From Promicromonospora panici (GTDB lineage: Bacteria; Actinomycetota; Actinomycetes; Actinomycetales; Cellulomonadaceae), in assembly GCF_900608595.1 (NCBI RefSeq), contig NZ_UWYY01000019.1, forward strand, positions 62,001 to 126,000: DNA of 64,000 nucleotides, given 5' to 3'. Every line of letters begins with the position of its first letter. Position 1 is the stretch's first letter. The position numbers and the translations under genes were made by a program. The notes under the pieces are model-generated. The model was not told the DNA's origin, did no database searches, and saw only the letters and a program-made list of their open reading frames with translations. Below are positions 16,127-24,763 of the stretch, one piece after another.

Positions 16127-17100
16127 GCGTCGTCGTCGGCGACCGGGTGCTCGCCGGCCCGCACGGCGACCTGCGCGTGCGGGTCTACGAGCCGGCGGCC
16201 GACGCCGGGCGCGTCGCCGGTCTGGTGTGGGCGCACGGTGGTGCGTTCATGCACGGCGATCTCGATATGCCCGAGGCGGACTGGGTCGCCCGGAGCCTCG
16301 CGGATGTGGGCGTCGTGGTGGTGAGCGTCGAATACCGGCTCGCGCCCGAGTTCGACTACCGGGACCCGGCCGGCTCGGCCGCCGTCGGCGGGGTGCGGTT
16401 CCCCGTCGCGTCGGAGGAGGTCACCTTCGCCTACGGCTGGGCGCGGGACGCCGGTCTCGGTGTCGGGCCCGAACGGTGGTCACTGGGCGGGGCGAGCGCC
16501 GGCGGCAACCTGGCGGCCGGCGCCTCTCTGCGCCTGCGCGACGCGGGCGGGCCGCAGCCGCGCTCGGTCGTGCTCGCCTATCCCGTGGCGCACTACGAGC
16601 TCCCGACACCGAGCCCGGAGCTCGCCGCGAAGATCGCGGCACTGCCGCCGGAGCGGAACTTCCCGCCCGAGGCGATGCGTGCGATGGGCGCCAACTACCT
16701 CGGGCCCAGCGACCTCCCGGTCTCCCCCTACGCCCACCCCGGAGGGCAGGACCTGCGGGGTCTGCCGCCCACTCTTGTCGTCACGTCCGACCACGACGCG
16801 CTGCGCTCCTCCGGCGAGGCATACGCCGCTGAGCTCGCCGCAGCCGGGGTCGACGTGCTGCTCGTCCGCGAGGACAGCACCTATCACGGCCACCTCAACG
16901 AGCCCGACACCGCCGGCGCGGCCCGCAGCATCGCGCGTCTCGCGACCTGGCTCACCGTCGACGGGCTCGTCGGCACGCCGCACGAAGCACCGCACCAGCA
17001 CGACGCAACGCCCCCGCCGGCGGAGCTCGTCGAGACCCGGGTCTCGACGAGCTCGACCAGCGAAGAGGACCGACCCGAAACGGAAGCAGCAGCCCGATGA
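16123..17100 (+). CDS. Alpha/beta hydrolase fold-3 esterase in the rhamnose operon
   Basis: A 325-residue HSL-family hydrolase. GTG 16123 overlaps the rhaI stop, so it is translationally coupled. Oxyanion motif AHGGAFMHGD (about 36-45), nucleophile elbow GGASAGGN (Ser about 125) and the likely catalytic His in YHGHLNE (about 253). No signal peptide. Its place inside the rha operon suggests removal of an acyl (for example acetyl) group from imported rhamnose-containing sugars; this is inference. The last 30 residues are odd: AELVETRVSTSSTSE is encoded by a 32-base perfect palindrome (17023-17054), a mobile-looking repeat extending the protein beyond the natural end of the fold. Confidence 0.87.
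   Translation: MSVVVGDRVLAGPHGDLRVRVYEPAADAGRVAGLVWAHGGAFMHGDLDMPEADWVARSLADVGVVVVSVEYRLAPEFDYRDPAGSAAVGGVRFPVASEEVTFAYGWARDAGLGVGPERWSLGGASAGGNLAAGASLRLRDAGGPQPRSVVLAYPVAHYELPTPSPELAAKIAALPPERNFPPEAMRAMGANYLGPSDLPVSPYAHPGGQDLRGLPPTLVVTSDHDALRSSGEAYAAELAAAGVDVLLVREDSTYHGHLNEPDTAGAARSIARLATWLTVDGLVGTPHEAPHQHDATPPPAELVETRVSTSSTSEEDRPETEAAAR
17023..17054. repeat. In-frame perfect palindrome in the esterase C terminus
   Basis: GAGCTCGTCGAGACCC followed by its exact complement, 32 bases with no loop. Translated on the plus strand it gives ELVETRVSTSS. I recall similar GTCGAGACC-type palindromes as dispersed repeats in other Micrococcales genomes, but that is recollection. Confidence 0.75.
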
Positions 17101-19184
17101 CGAACCAGACCGCCGACGCCACAGACGCCCCGACCGTCACCTCGCTCGTCGCCCGCTCCAACCGGCTGGGCGCCGACCCGAGGAACACGAACTACGCGGG
17201 TGGCAACACGTCCGCGAAGGGCACCGCCACCGACCCCGTGACGGGCGAGCCCGTCGAGCTGCTGTGGGTCAAGGGATCCGGCGGAGACCTGGGCACGCTC
17301 CAGCCCCAGGGCCTGGCCGTGCTGCGGCTGGACCGCATGCGCGCGCTCGTCGACGTGTACCCGGGCCTGGACCGCGAGGACGAGATGGTCGCCGCGTTCG
17401 ACTACTGCCTGCACGGCAAGGGCGGCGCGGCGCCGTCGATCGACACGGCCATGCACGGCCTGGTCGACGCCGCCCACGTGGACCACCTGCACCCCGACTC
17501 CGGGATCGCGGTCGCCGCCGCGGCCGACGGCGAGGCGATCACCCGGGAGATCTTCGGCTCCGATGTCGTCTGGGTGCCGTGGCGCCGCCCCGGGTTCCAG
17601 CTCGGGCTGGACATCGCTGCGATCAAGGCGGCGAACCCGCAGGCCATCGGCTGCGTCCTGGGCGGGCACGGCATCACGGCCTGGGGCGACACCAGCGAGG
17701 AGTGCGAGGCACGCTCGCTCGACATCATCCGGCGCGCCGAGGCGTTCATCGCCGACCGCGCCGCGGCCCGGGACACGCACCCGTTCGGGCCCGTGCGCGC
17801 CGGCTACGAGCCGCTGCCTGACGCCGAGCGGCGGGCGCGTGCGGCGGCGCTCGCCCCGGTGATCCGCGGCATCGCGTCGGCGGACGCCCCGCAGGTGGGC
17901 CACTTCACCGACTCCGACGTCGTGCTGGACTTCCTGGCGCGCGAGCGGCTGCTGCCGCTCGCGGAGCTCGGGACCTCGTGCCCCGACCACTTCCTGCGCA
18001 CCAAGGTGAAGCCGCTGGTGGTGGACGTGCCGACGTCGGCGACCGTGGAGGAGACGGTGACCGCGCTGCGCGCGGCGCACGAGGCGTACCGGGCGGACTA
18101 CGCGGCGTACTACGAGCGGGGTGCCGCCGCGGCGCGGGCGCGCGGCGAGGAGCCACCCGCGATGCGCGGTGCCGACCCGGCGATCGTGCTGGTCCCGGGC
18201 GTGGGCATGTTCTCGTACGGGCGGAACAAGCAGACGGCGCGCGTGGCCGGCGAGTTCTACGTCAACGCGATCAACGTGATGCGCGGCGCTGAGACCATCT
18301 CGACGTACGCGCCGATCGCGGAGGACGAGAAGTTCCGCATCGAGTACTGGGCGCTCGAGGAGGCGAAGCTGCGGCGCATGCCCGCGCCCAAGCCGCTGGC
18401 GACGCGAGTCGCCCTGGTGACCGGGGCGGCGTCGGGCATCGGCAAGGCGATCGCTAGCCGGCTGGCCGCCGAGGGCGCGTGCGTGGTCGTCGCGGACCTG
18501 GACGCGGGGAAGGCGGCGGAGGCGGCTGCGGAGCTCGGCTCGGCCGACGTCGCCGTCGGGGTGGCCGCGGACGTGTCGTCGGAGGCGGCCGTGCAGGCCG
18601 CGGTGCGGGAGGCGGTGCTGGCGTTCGGTGGCGTCGACCTCGTGGTGAACAACGCGGGGCTGTCCCTGTCGCGGTCGCTGTTCGACACCACCGAGGCCGA
18701 CTGGGACCTCCAGCACAACGTCATGGCCAAGGGCTCGTTCCTGGTTTCACGTGAAGCGGCGCGGGTGCTGGTGGACCAGGGCCTGGGCGGCGACATCGTC
18801 TACATCTCGTCGAAGAACTCCGTGTTCGCCGGGCCGAACAACATCGCCTACTCCGCGACCAAGGCCGACCAGGCGCACCAGGTGCGGCTGCTGGCCGCCG
18901 AGCTGGGCGAGCACGGGATCCGCGTGAACGGCGTGAACCCGGACGGTGTGGTGCGCGGGTCGGGCATCTTCGCCGGCGGGTGGGGCGCGCAGCGGGCCGC
19001 TGTGTACGGGGTGCCGGAGGAGAAGCTCGGCGAGTTCTACGCGCAGCGCACGCTGCTCAAGCGCGAGGTGCTGCCCGAGAACGTCGCGGCCGCCGTCTTC
19101 GCGCTCTGCACGTCCGACTTCTCGCACACGACAGGCCTGCACGTCCCGGTCGACGCGGGCGTGGCGGCGGCGTTCCTGCGGTGA
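17097..19184 (+). CDS. rhaEW: Bifunctional rhamnulose-1-phosphate aldolase / lactaldehyde dehydrogenase
   Basis: A 695-residue two-domain enzyme. Residues 1 to about 410 are a class II aldolase-type domain (GGNTSAKG near 38; zinc-binding HVDHLHPD near 128; LGGHGITAWGDTSEE near 190) that splits L-rhamnulose 1-phosphate into dihydroxyacetone phosphate and L-lactaldehyde. From about 430 comes a short-chain dehydrogenase with the NAD motif VTGAASGIGKA (about 441) and catalytic Y-x-x-x-K in YSATK (about 583), which oxidises lactaldehyde to lactate. This fusion is the known RhaEW enzyme of Gram-positives. ATG 17097 overlaps the esterase stop; its own stop overlaps rhaB. The lactate product can feed the lutABC system at 42595-45637. 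Confidence 0.94.
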   Translation: MTNQTADATDAPTVTSLVARSNRLGADPRNTNYAGGNTSAKGTATDPVTGEPVELLWVKGSGGDLGTLQPQGLAVLRLDRMRALVDVYPGLDREDEMVAAFDYCLHGKGGAAPSIDTAMHGLVDAAHVDHLHPDSGIAVAAAADGEAITREIFGSDVVWVPWRRPGFQLGLDIAAIKAANPQAIGCVLGGHGITAWGDTSEECEARSLDIIRRAEAFIADRAAARDTHPFGPVRAGYEPLPDAERRARAAALAPVIRGIASADAPQVGHFTDSDVVLDFLARERLLPLAELGTSCPDHFLRTKVKPLVVDVPTSATVEETVTALRAAHEAYRADYAAYYERGAAAARARGEEPPAMRGADPAIVLVPGVGMFSYGRNKQTARVAGEFYVNAINVMRGAETISTYAPIAEDEKFRIEYWALEEAKLRRMPAPKPLATRVALVTGAASGIGKAIASRLAAEGACVVVADLDAGKAAEAAAELGSADVAVGVAADVSSEAAVQAAVREAVLAFGGVDLVVNNAGLSLSRSLFDTTEADWDLQHNVMAKGSFLVSREAARVLVDQGLGGDIVYISSKNSVFAGPNNIAYSATKADQAHQVRLLAAELGEHGIRVNGVNPDGVVRGSGIFAGGWGAQRAAVYGVPEEKLGEFYAQRTLLKREVLPENVAAAVFALCTSDFSHTTGLHVPVDAGVAAAFLR

Positions 19185-20698
19185 GTACGTCGCTGGACGG
19201 CGCGGCGCCGGTGGTCGAACCGCTCAAGACCCCTGCCTTCGTCGCCGTCGACCTCGGGGCGACGTCGGGCCGGGTGATGCTCGGAGTGCTCGACGGCGGG
19301 CGGGTCGAGCTGGTCGAGTGCGGCCGGTTCGCCAACGGTCCCGTCGACTCCGGCGACGGCCTGCGCTGGGACATCGAGTCGCTGTGGGCCGGGATCCTCG
19401 ACGGGCTGCGCGCCGCCGGCACCCTTGCGGCACGGACCGGGGTCGAGATCTGCGGCATCGGGGTGGACTCGTGGGCGATCGACCACGGGCTGCTCGGGCC
19501 GGACGGCCGCCTCGTGGGGGACCCGTGGTGCTACCGGGACGCCCGGACCGATGGCGTAGCGGACCGCGTCTACGAGCGCATCCCCTTCGAGCGGCACTAC
19601 GCCGTCAACGGCCTGCAGCACCTGCCGTTCACCACGGAGTTCCAGCTCGTGGCGGGGGCCGACGGCGGGCTGGGCTCGGCCGAGTGGGCCCGCGCCTCCC
19701 GCCTGCTGCTCGTGCCCGACCTGATCACGTACCGGCTGACCGGACGGCAGGTCGCGGAGGTGACGAACGCGTCGACGACCGGGATGCTCGACGTCCGGAC
19801 GCGAACCTGGGCATCCGGCCTCCTGGAACAGCTGGTCGGCGAGTACCCCGGGCTCTCCGGGCTGGGCGAACGGCTACCGGAGCTCGTGGAACCGGGAACC
19901 GTCGTCGGTCCCCTGACGGACGTGGTGCGCGAGATGACGGGCCTCGGCCCGGTCCCCGTGTTCGCCGTGGCCTCCCACGACACCGCGTCCGCCGTCGTCG
20001 GGACGCCGCTGCCGGAGGAAGGCACCGCCGCCTACATCTCCTCCGGGACGTGGTCCCTGGTCGGGGTGGAGCTGCCAGGGCCCGTGCTCACCGACGCGAG
20101 CCGCGAGGCGAACTTCACCAACGAGCTCGGCGTCGACGGCACCGTCAGGTACCTGCGGAACGTCATGGGGTTGTGGATCCTCGACGAGTGCGTCCGGGAG
20201 TGGACGGCGGCGGACTCGCCGGGTGCGAACGGGCCTCCGGTCGACCTCGACGTGCTGCTCGCGGACGCGGCGGCCGAGCCGGGCGGCCGGTGCCTCCTCG
20301 CCGTGGACGGCGACGAGTTCCTGGCTCCCGGCGACATGCCCGCCCGGGTGCGCACTGCGATCCGGCGGTCCGGGGCCGAGGTCCCCGACACCCGGGCGGC
20401 GCTGGCCCGGGTCGTGCTGGACAGCCTGGCGGAAGCGTACGCCGGGGTGGTTCGGCAAGCCGGTGAGCTGGCCGGGACCGAGATCCGGGCCGTGCACGTG
20501 GTGGGCGGCGGCTCCCGGAACGAGCTGCTCAACCGGCTCACGGCCCAGGCGTCCGGGCTCCCCGTGATCGCCGGCCCGGCCGAGGCGACGGCGCTCGGCA
20601 ACGTCCTGGTCCAGGCGCGCGCGTCCGGCGTCGGACCGCAGACGCTCGCGGGCCTGCGGGCCGTGGTTCGCGAGAGCACGGATCTGCGCATGTTCTGA
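19181..20698 (+). CDS. rhaB: Rhamnulokinase
   Basis: A 505-residue FGGY-family kinase phosphorylating L-rhamnulose at C1 with ATP. The N-terminal phosphate-binding motif is VDLGATSGRVMLG (about residues 19-31); other conserved parts are GIGVDSWAIDHGLL, WCYRDARTDG, SHDTASAVVGTPL and, in the C-terminal domain, VHVVGGGSRNELLNRLTAQA with NVLVQARASG. The start is GTG 19181, overlapping the aldolase stop (GTGA); longer upstream frames run inside the aldolase gene and are rejected. With isomerase and aldolase it completes the phosphorylative rhamnose pathway. Confidence 0.95.
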   Translation: MSTSLDGAAPVVEPLKTPAFVAVDLGATSGRVMLGVLDGGRVELVECGRFANGPVDSGDGLRWDIESLWAGILDGLRAAGTLAARTGVEICGIGVDSWAIDHGLLGPDGRLVGDPWCYRDARTDGVADRVYERIPFERHYAVNGLQHLPFTTEFQLVAGADGGLGSAEWARASRLLLVPDLITYRLTGRQVAEVTNASTTGMLDVRTRTWASGLLEQLVGEYPGLSGLGERLPELVEPGTVVGPLTDVVREMTGLGPVPVFAVASHDTASAVVGTPLPEEGTAAYISSGTWSLVGVELPGPVLTDASREANFTNELGVDGTVRYLRNVMGLWILDECVREWTAADSPGANGPPVDLDVLLADAAAEPGGRCLLAVDGDEFLAPGDMPARVRTAIRRSGAEVPDTRAALARVVLDSLAEAYAGVVRQAGELAGTEIRAVHVVGGGSRNELLNRLTAQASGLPVIAGPAEATALGNVLVQARASGVGPQTLAGLRAVVRESTDLRMF

Positions 20699-20720
20699 AA
20701 CCCGAGTGGAAAGGAAGACC

Positions 20721-23534
20721 ATGTCACCGAACAACGACGTCCGGCACTCCTGGCTCCGAGCTCTTCTCGCCGCGGCGACCGCCGCGGGTATCACCGCGGC
20801 CGGCGCGCCCGCGCCCGCGGGCCCCGCTGCCGCGGCGCCCGCACACGCCGCCATGTCAGCGCAATCCACGGCCCCGCTCCGGCCGACGGCCCTGGCTGTG
20901 GGGGATCAGGCCCGCCCGCTGAACGTCGAGGGCACACCGCTCTTCGGCTGGCAGCCGCGCGACCGCGACCCCGGCGAGGTCCAGACGGCCTACCAGGTGC
21001 GGGTCCGCGAGGCGGCGACCGGCCAACAGGTGTGGGACTCCGGACAGGTGTCGTCCGACCAGCAGTCCTACGTCGAGTACAACGGCCCGGCACTGGCGCC
21101 GGGGGCCGCATACACGTGGCAGGTGCGCACGTGGGACCGCACGGACCTGGCCTCGCCCTGGTCGCCCGCCGGCCACTTCGAGACCGGCATCGGCGACGCC
21201 GACTGGGAGGGCGCCTCCTGGATCCGGCGGGCGACTACCGAGGCCGACGACTACACGCTCGCGCGGACCGAGGTGACGGTTCCCGACGGCCGGGTGGTCC
21301 GTGCCCGCGCGTACACTGCCGCGAACCACACCTACGAGCTGTTCCTGAACGGCCGTCGGGCGGATCGTGGCGCATCGTTCGGCTACCCGGGCGAGGGCTA
21401 CTACCAGGCGGCGGACGTCACGGACCTGGTGCGGGCCGGCGAACGGCTCGCGATCGGCGTCCGCTACCACTGGTACGGCGCCGGACAGGGCCGCCCGGCG
21501 GCAGAGCGCGGTCTGCTGCACAAGCTCGTGATCGAGCTCGCCGACGGCACACGCCAGGTGGTGACCACAGGCGGCGACTGGACGGTCGCGCGTGACACCC
21601 GGTTCGTCGCCGGTGCGGATCGCCGCAACGGCGAGGGCGACCGCATCGACCACCAGGACGGGCGCGGCATCGTCGACGGCTGGGCCGAGCCGAGGTTCGA
21701 CGACGGCGCCTGGGCGCCGGCCGACGTCGTCGGGGCGCACCCGACCGCGACGCTGAGCCACCTGACCGGGCAGGAGACCCGGATCGTCGAGCGGCGCGTG
21801 CGCCCCGAGCGGATGCTGACGGCCGACGACGGTACGGTCGTCGCGGACTTCGGCCGGGTGATCCCGGCGCGCGCGGTGGTCCGTTTCGACGACGGCGAGG
21901 CCGGCCGCACCGTCCCGATCCGGGCCGGGTACGAGCTGACCGAGGACGGCCGGGTAGACACGTCGACGCTCTCGACGCAGGGCACCGACATGTCGTTCCC
22001 GTACGTGCAGACCGACGGCCGACAGACCTACGAGGCGTTCACGCACCTGGGCTTCCGGTACCTGGAGATCCCGGCCGCGGACGAACGAATCGGCCGCCAG
22101 GACGTCGCGGCGGTGCTGGTGCACACCCGGACCGAGGGTCCGGTTGCCCGGTTCGACAGCTCCGACGGAACCCTCGACGCGGTGTGGGACATGATGCAGC
22201 GCTCCGCCCTGTGGTCGGTGCAGGAAGCGTTCGTGGACACCCCGACCCGGGAGAAGGGGCAGTTCCTGGGCGACGCTGCGAACATCTCCTACGCCACCAT
22301 GCAGGGGTTCGGCGAGCGGGACGCCACGCAGCAGGCGATCCGGGAGTTCTTGGCCTCGCAGGACCGGTTCTGGGCGGACGGGGACCGCGCCGGCCGGTAC
22401 AACGCGGTCTATCCGAATGGTGACGGCGGGCGGGACATCCCGGACTACACCGAGATGTTCGTGAACTGGGTCTGGCGGTGCTACGAGGTCACGGGCGACC
22501 GGGCGCTGCTCGAGGACGCGTACCCGGCGATCCTGGAGACCGCCGGGTACGTGCGCCGGCACATCCCGGACGACGGCCCGACGGCGGGCCTGGTCACCGA
22601 CCTCTCCGGGGGTAGCGGCGCGTACCGGTACGGCATCGTCGACTGGCCGGAGCCGGGGCGGTTCGGCTACGACATGGACACGTCGGCACGGACGGTCATC
22701 AACGCGCTGGGCGTGGAGGTGCTGCGGCGGACGGCGGACATGGGCGAGGTGCTCGGCCGGCCGGCGGGCGAGGTCAGCGACCTGCGCCGGGCCGAGCACG
22801 AACTGGTCGATGCCATGAATGCCGCGCTCAGGCGGCCGGACGGTGCGTACGTGGACGGGCTGCTCGCCGACGGCACGCAGAGCGCGCACGCCGGTCAGCA
22901 CGCGACGTCGTACGCCGTGGCGTTCGGGGTGGCACCGCGGGAGGACCTTCCCGAGCTGGCCGACCACCTGGTGTCGATGGGCATGAAGCAGGGCCCGATG
23001 ACCGCGCACTGGCTGCTCGACGCGCTGGCCGCGGCCGACCGGCCCGACGCCGTGCTCGCCCTGCTGACCGCGCCTGACGACTTGGGGTGGGCGCGGATCC
23101 TGGACCAAGGCGGGACGTTCACGTGGGAGGCGTGGACGCTCGACGAGGGGTCCAACTTCAGCCAGTCCCACGGGTGGGGGGCGCAGGCCGCCGTCGACGT
23201 GATGGAGACGATGCTCGGGGTGCGGCCCGGGGCGCCGGGCGGGGTGAGCGTCGTCGTGGCGCCGCCGCGGACCGGGCTCCGGCACGCTTCCGGCTCCGTA
23301 CCGACGCAGCGCGGCGAGGTATCGGCGTCGTGGCAGCGCACCAGGCACGGCGTCCGCCTGGAGGTGGATGTGCCCGTCAACATGACGGCGCGCGTGGAGC
23401 TCCCGGTGCTCGATGGCGTGCGGTACCGGCCGACCGGGCGTGACGAGGCCCGGTTCCTCGGGGTCGACGACGGCGTCGCCGTGTTCGAGGTCGGGTCGGG
23501 CGAGACACGCTTCGTTCCTGAGTCGGTGCGCTGA
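20721..23534 (+). CDS. Secreted GH78 alpha-L-rhamnosidase
   Basis: A 937-residue glycosidase releasing terminal alpha-L-rhamnose. Residues 1-48 form a Sec signal peptide (Ala-rich, ending near AHAAMSA), so it acts outside the cell. After an N-terminal beta-sandwich with the N-domain phrase TAYQVRVREAATG come the accessory domains (ARAYTAANHTYELFLNGRRA), then the (alpha/alpha)6 barrel with DTPTREKGQFLGDAANISYA and NWVWRCYEVTGD. Glu in TFTWEAWTLDEGS is the likely acid/base partner. ATG 20721 sits behind AAAGGAAG. It follows rhaB by 22 bases, closing the operon. The C terminus falls in four 13-base tandem repeats (23518-23569), which supply the stop. Confidence 0.92.
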   Translation: MSPNNDVRHSWLRALLAAATAAGITAAGAPAPAGPAAAAPAHAAMSAQSTAPLRPTALAVGDQARPLNVEGTPLFGWQPRDRDPGEVQTAYQVRVREAATGQQVWDSGQVSSDQQSYVEYNGPALAPGAAYTWQVRTWDRTDLASPWSPAGHFETGIGDADWEGASWIRRATTEADDYTLARTEVTVPDGRVVRARAYTAANHTYELFLNGRRADRGASFGYPGEGYYQAADVTDLVRAGERLAIGVRYHWYGAGQGRPAAERGLLHKLVIELADGTRQVVTTGGDWTVARDTRFVAGADRRNGEGDRIDHQDGRGIVDGWAEPRFDDGAWAPADVVGAHPTATLSHLTGQETRIVERRVRPERMLTADDGTVVADFGRVIPARAVVRFDDGEAGRTVPIRAGYELTEDGRVDTSTLSTQGTDMSFPYVQTDGRQTYEAFTHLGFRYLEIPAADERIGRQDVAAVLVHTRTEGPVARFDSSDGTLDAVWDMMQRSALWSVQEAFVDTPTREKGQFLGDAANISYATMQGFGERDATQQAIREFLASQDRFWADGDRAGRYNAVYPNGDGGRDIPDYTEMFVNWVWRCYEVTGDRALLEDAYPAILETAGYVRRHIPDDGPTAGLVTDLSGGSGAYRYGIVDWPEPGRFGYDMDTSARTVINALGVEVLRRTADMGEVLGRPAGEVSDLRRAEHELVDAMNAALRRPDGAYVDGLLADGTQSAHAGQHATSYAVAFGVAPREDLPELADHLVSMGMKQGPMTAHWLLDALAAADRPDAVLALLTAPDDLGWARILDQGGTFTWEAWTLDEGSNFSQSHGWGAQAAVDVMETMLGVRPGAPGGVSVVVAPPRTGLRHASGSVPTQRGEVSASWQRTRHGVRLEVDVPVNMTARVELPVLDGVRYRPTGRDEARFLGVDDGVAVFEVGSGETRFVPESVR

Positions 23535-23569
23535 GTCGGTGCGCTGAGTCGGTGCGCTGAGTCGGTGCG
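23518..23569. repeat. Four tandem 13-base repeats at the end of the rhamnosidase gene
   Basis: CTGAGTCGGTGCG repeated exactly four times. The first unit codes for the last residues (ESVR) and the second supplies the TGA stop; the other units are untranslated. Because 13 is not a multiple of three, copy-number change downstream of the stop would be neutral. Confidence 0.9.
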
Positions 23570-23581
23570 GTAGCGGTCGGC

Positions 23582-24763
23582 TCAGGCGCGGGGAGCGCTC
23601 GACGCGCGGACGATCAGCCGCGGGCTCAGCTCGATGCGGTGCACCGGCCGGTCCGCCCCGGTCACCGCGTCACCGCCGTCGCTGTCGCGCGAGGCGGCGG
23701 CGTCCGCCCGGGCGGCAAGCCGGCGCGTCAGGAGCTCCAGCGCGCCCGCTCCGATCGCCGCCTTGGGCGGCCGCACCGCGGTGAGCGGAGGATCGGCCAG
23801 GCCCGCTACCTCGTCGTCGTAGGCGACCATCGCGAGGTCCGCCGGCACGTGCACGCCGCGCTCCTGCGCCTGCTCCACCAGCGAGATCGCCTCCCGGTCG
23901 GAGTGCACCAGGAGCGCCGTCACCCCGGCCTCCGCGCACCTGTCGAGCACGGAGGCGGCCTCGTCGGTCCAGCCGGCGTCGAACAGCGGCACCGTCTCCA
24001 GGTCGAGCGCGACCTCGAGCCCCAGTTCGTCCGCCACCGCCAGAAAGCCGCGCCGGACGGCGGCCGACGTCGGGCTCGTCCGTGACGTCACCAGCCCCAC
24101 CCGTCGGTGCCCGCGCTCCGCGATGTGCCGCGTGGCCATTCCGGAGCCGAGTGCGTGGTCGGTGGCCACCGACTCCAGCGGCTCGCGGTACGGGCCCGTC
24201 GCCAGTCGCCGCTCCATCAGCACCACCGGGAGGCTCAGGCCGGCCAGCCACTCGCCAAGCTCGGCGGCCTCGGGCCCGTCGACGGGCGGTGCCACGAGCA
24301 GGCCGTCGACGCCTGGTCCGCCGTCGTCCCCGACGAGCGCGGCCACCTGGCGCCGCACCTGGTCGACCTCGTACGACGCGCCTCGCAGGATCAGCCGCGC
24401 ACCTCCGTGCGCGGCGTCCCGCGCGCCGCGGATCACCTCGGGCCAGTAGTAGTCGATGGACGGTACGACCATGCCGATCGTCAGCGGGTCGGCACGGCCC
24501 GCGGACGCCAAATCGGGCTGAGCAATCCCCGTGCCGGCGCCGGTGTGCGCTCCGAGGCCCGCGGCGCGGACCGGGATCCGGGCGCCGCCGTGCACCTTCT
24601 CCAGCGTGCCCTCGGCGACGAGCAGGGCGAGGTCACGCCGCACGGTCACGGGGGTCACGCCGAGCGCGCGCGACAGGTCGCTCACCCGCGCCGAGCCGGT
24701 CTCCCGCACCCGCGCGATGAGGCGCGCCCGACGCTCGCTCGGGAGCGGCGCTTCGTCCGTCAT
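23582..24763 (-). CDS. DeoR-type HTH fused to a LacI-type sugar-sensing domain, regulator
   Basis: A 393-residue repressor with a DeoR winged helix (RRARLIARVRETGSARVSDL and ALGVTPVTVRRDLALL, residues 10-50; EKVHGGA closes the domain) joined to a periplasmic-binding-like domain of LacI type (IGMVVPSIDYYWPEVIRGAR; VAYDDEVAGLADPPLTAVRP). This DeoR-LacI hybrid architecture occurs in actinobacteria. The start ATG at 24763 overlaps the heparinase stop (ATGA), so it is the second gene of that operon. Candidate operators are the two TGATCG direct-repeat sites in the divergent region at 26731-26830; DeoR proteins often bind direct repeats. The ligand is unknown. Confidence 0.87.
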   Translation of the reverse strand: MTDEAPLPSERRARLIARVRETGSARVSDLSRALGVTPVTVRRDLALLVAEGTLEKVHGGARIPVRAAGLGAHTGAGTGIAQPDLASAGRADPLTIGMVVPSIDYYWPEVIRGARDAAHGGARLILRGASYEVDQVRRQVAALVGDDGGPGVDGLLVAPPVDGPEAAELGEWLAGLSLPVVLMERRLATGPYREPLESVATDHALGSGMATRHIAERGHRRVGLVTSRTSPTSAAVRRGFLAVADELGLEVALDLETVPLFDAGWTDEAASVLDRCAEAGVTALLVHSDREAISLVEQAQERGVHVPADLAMVAYDDEVAGLADPPLTAVRPPKAAIGAGALELLTRRLAARADAAASRDSDGGDAVTGADRPVHRIELSPRLIVRASSAPRA

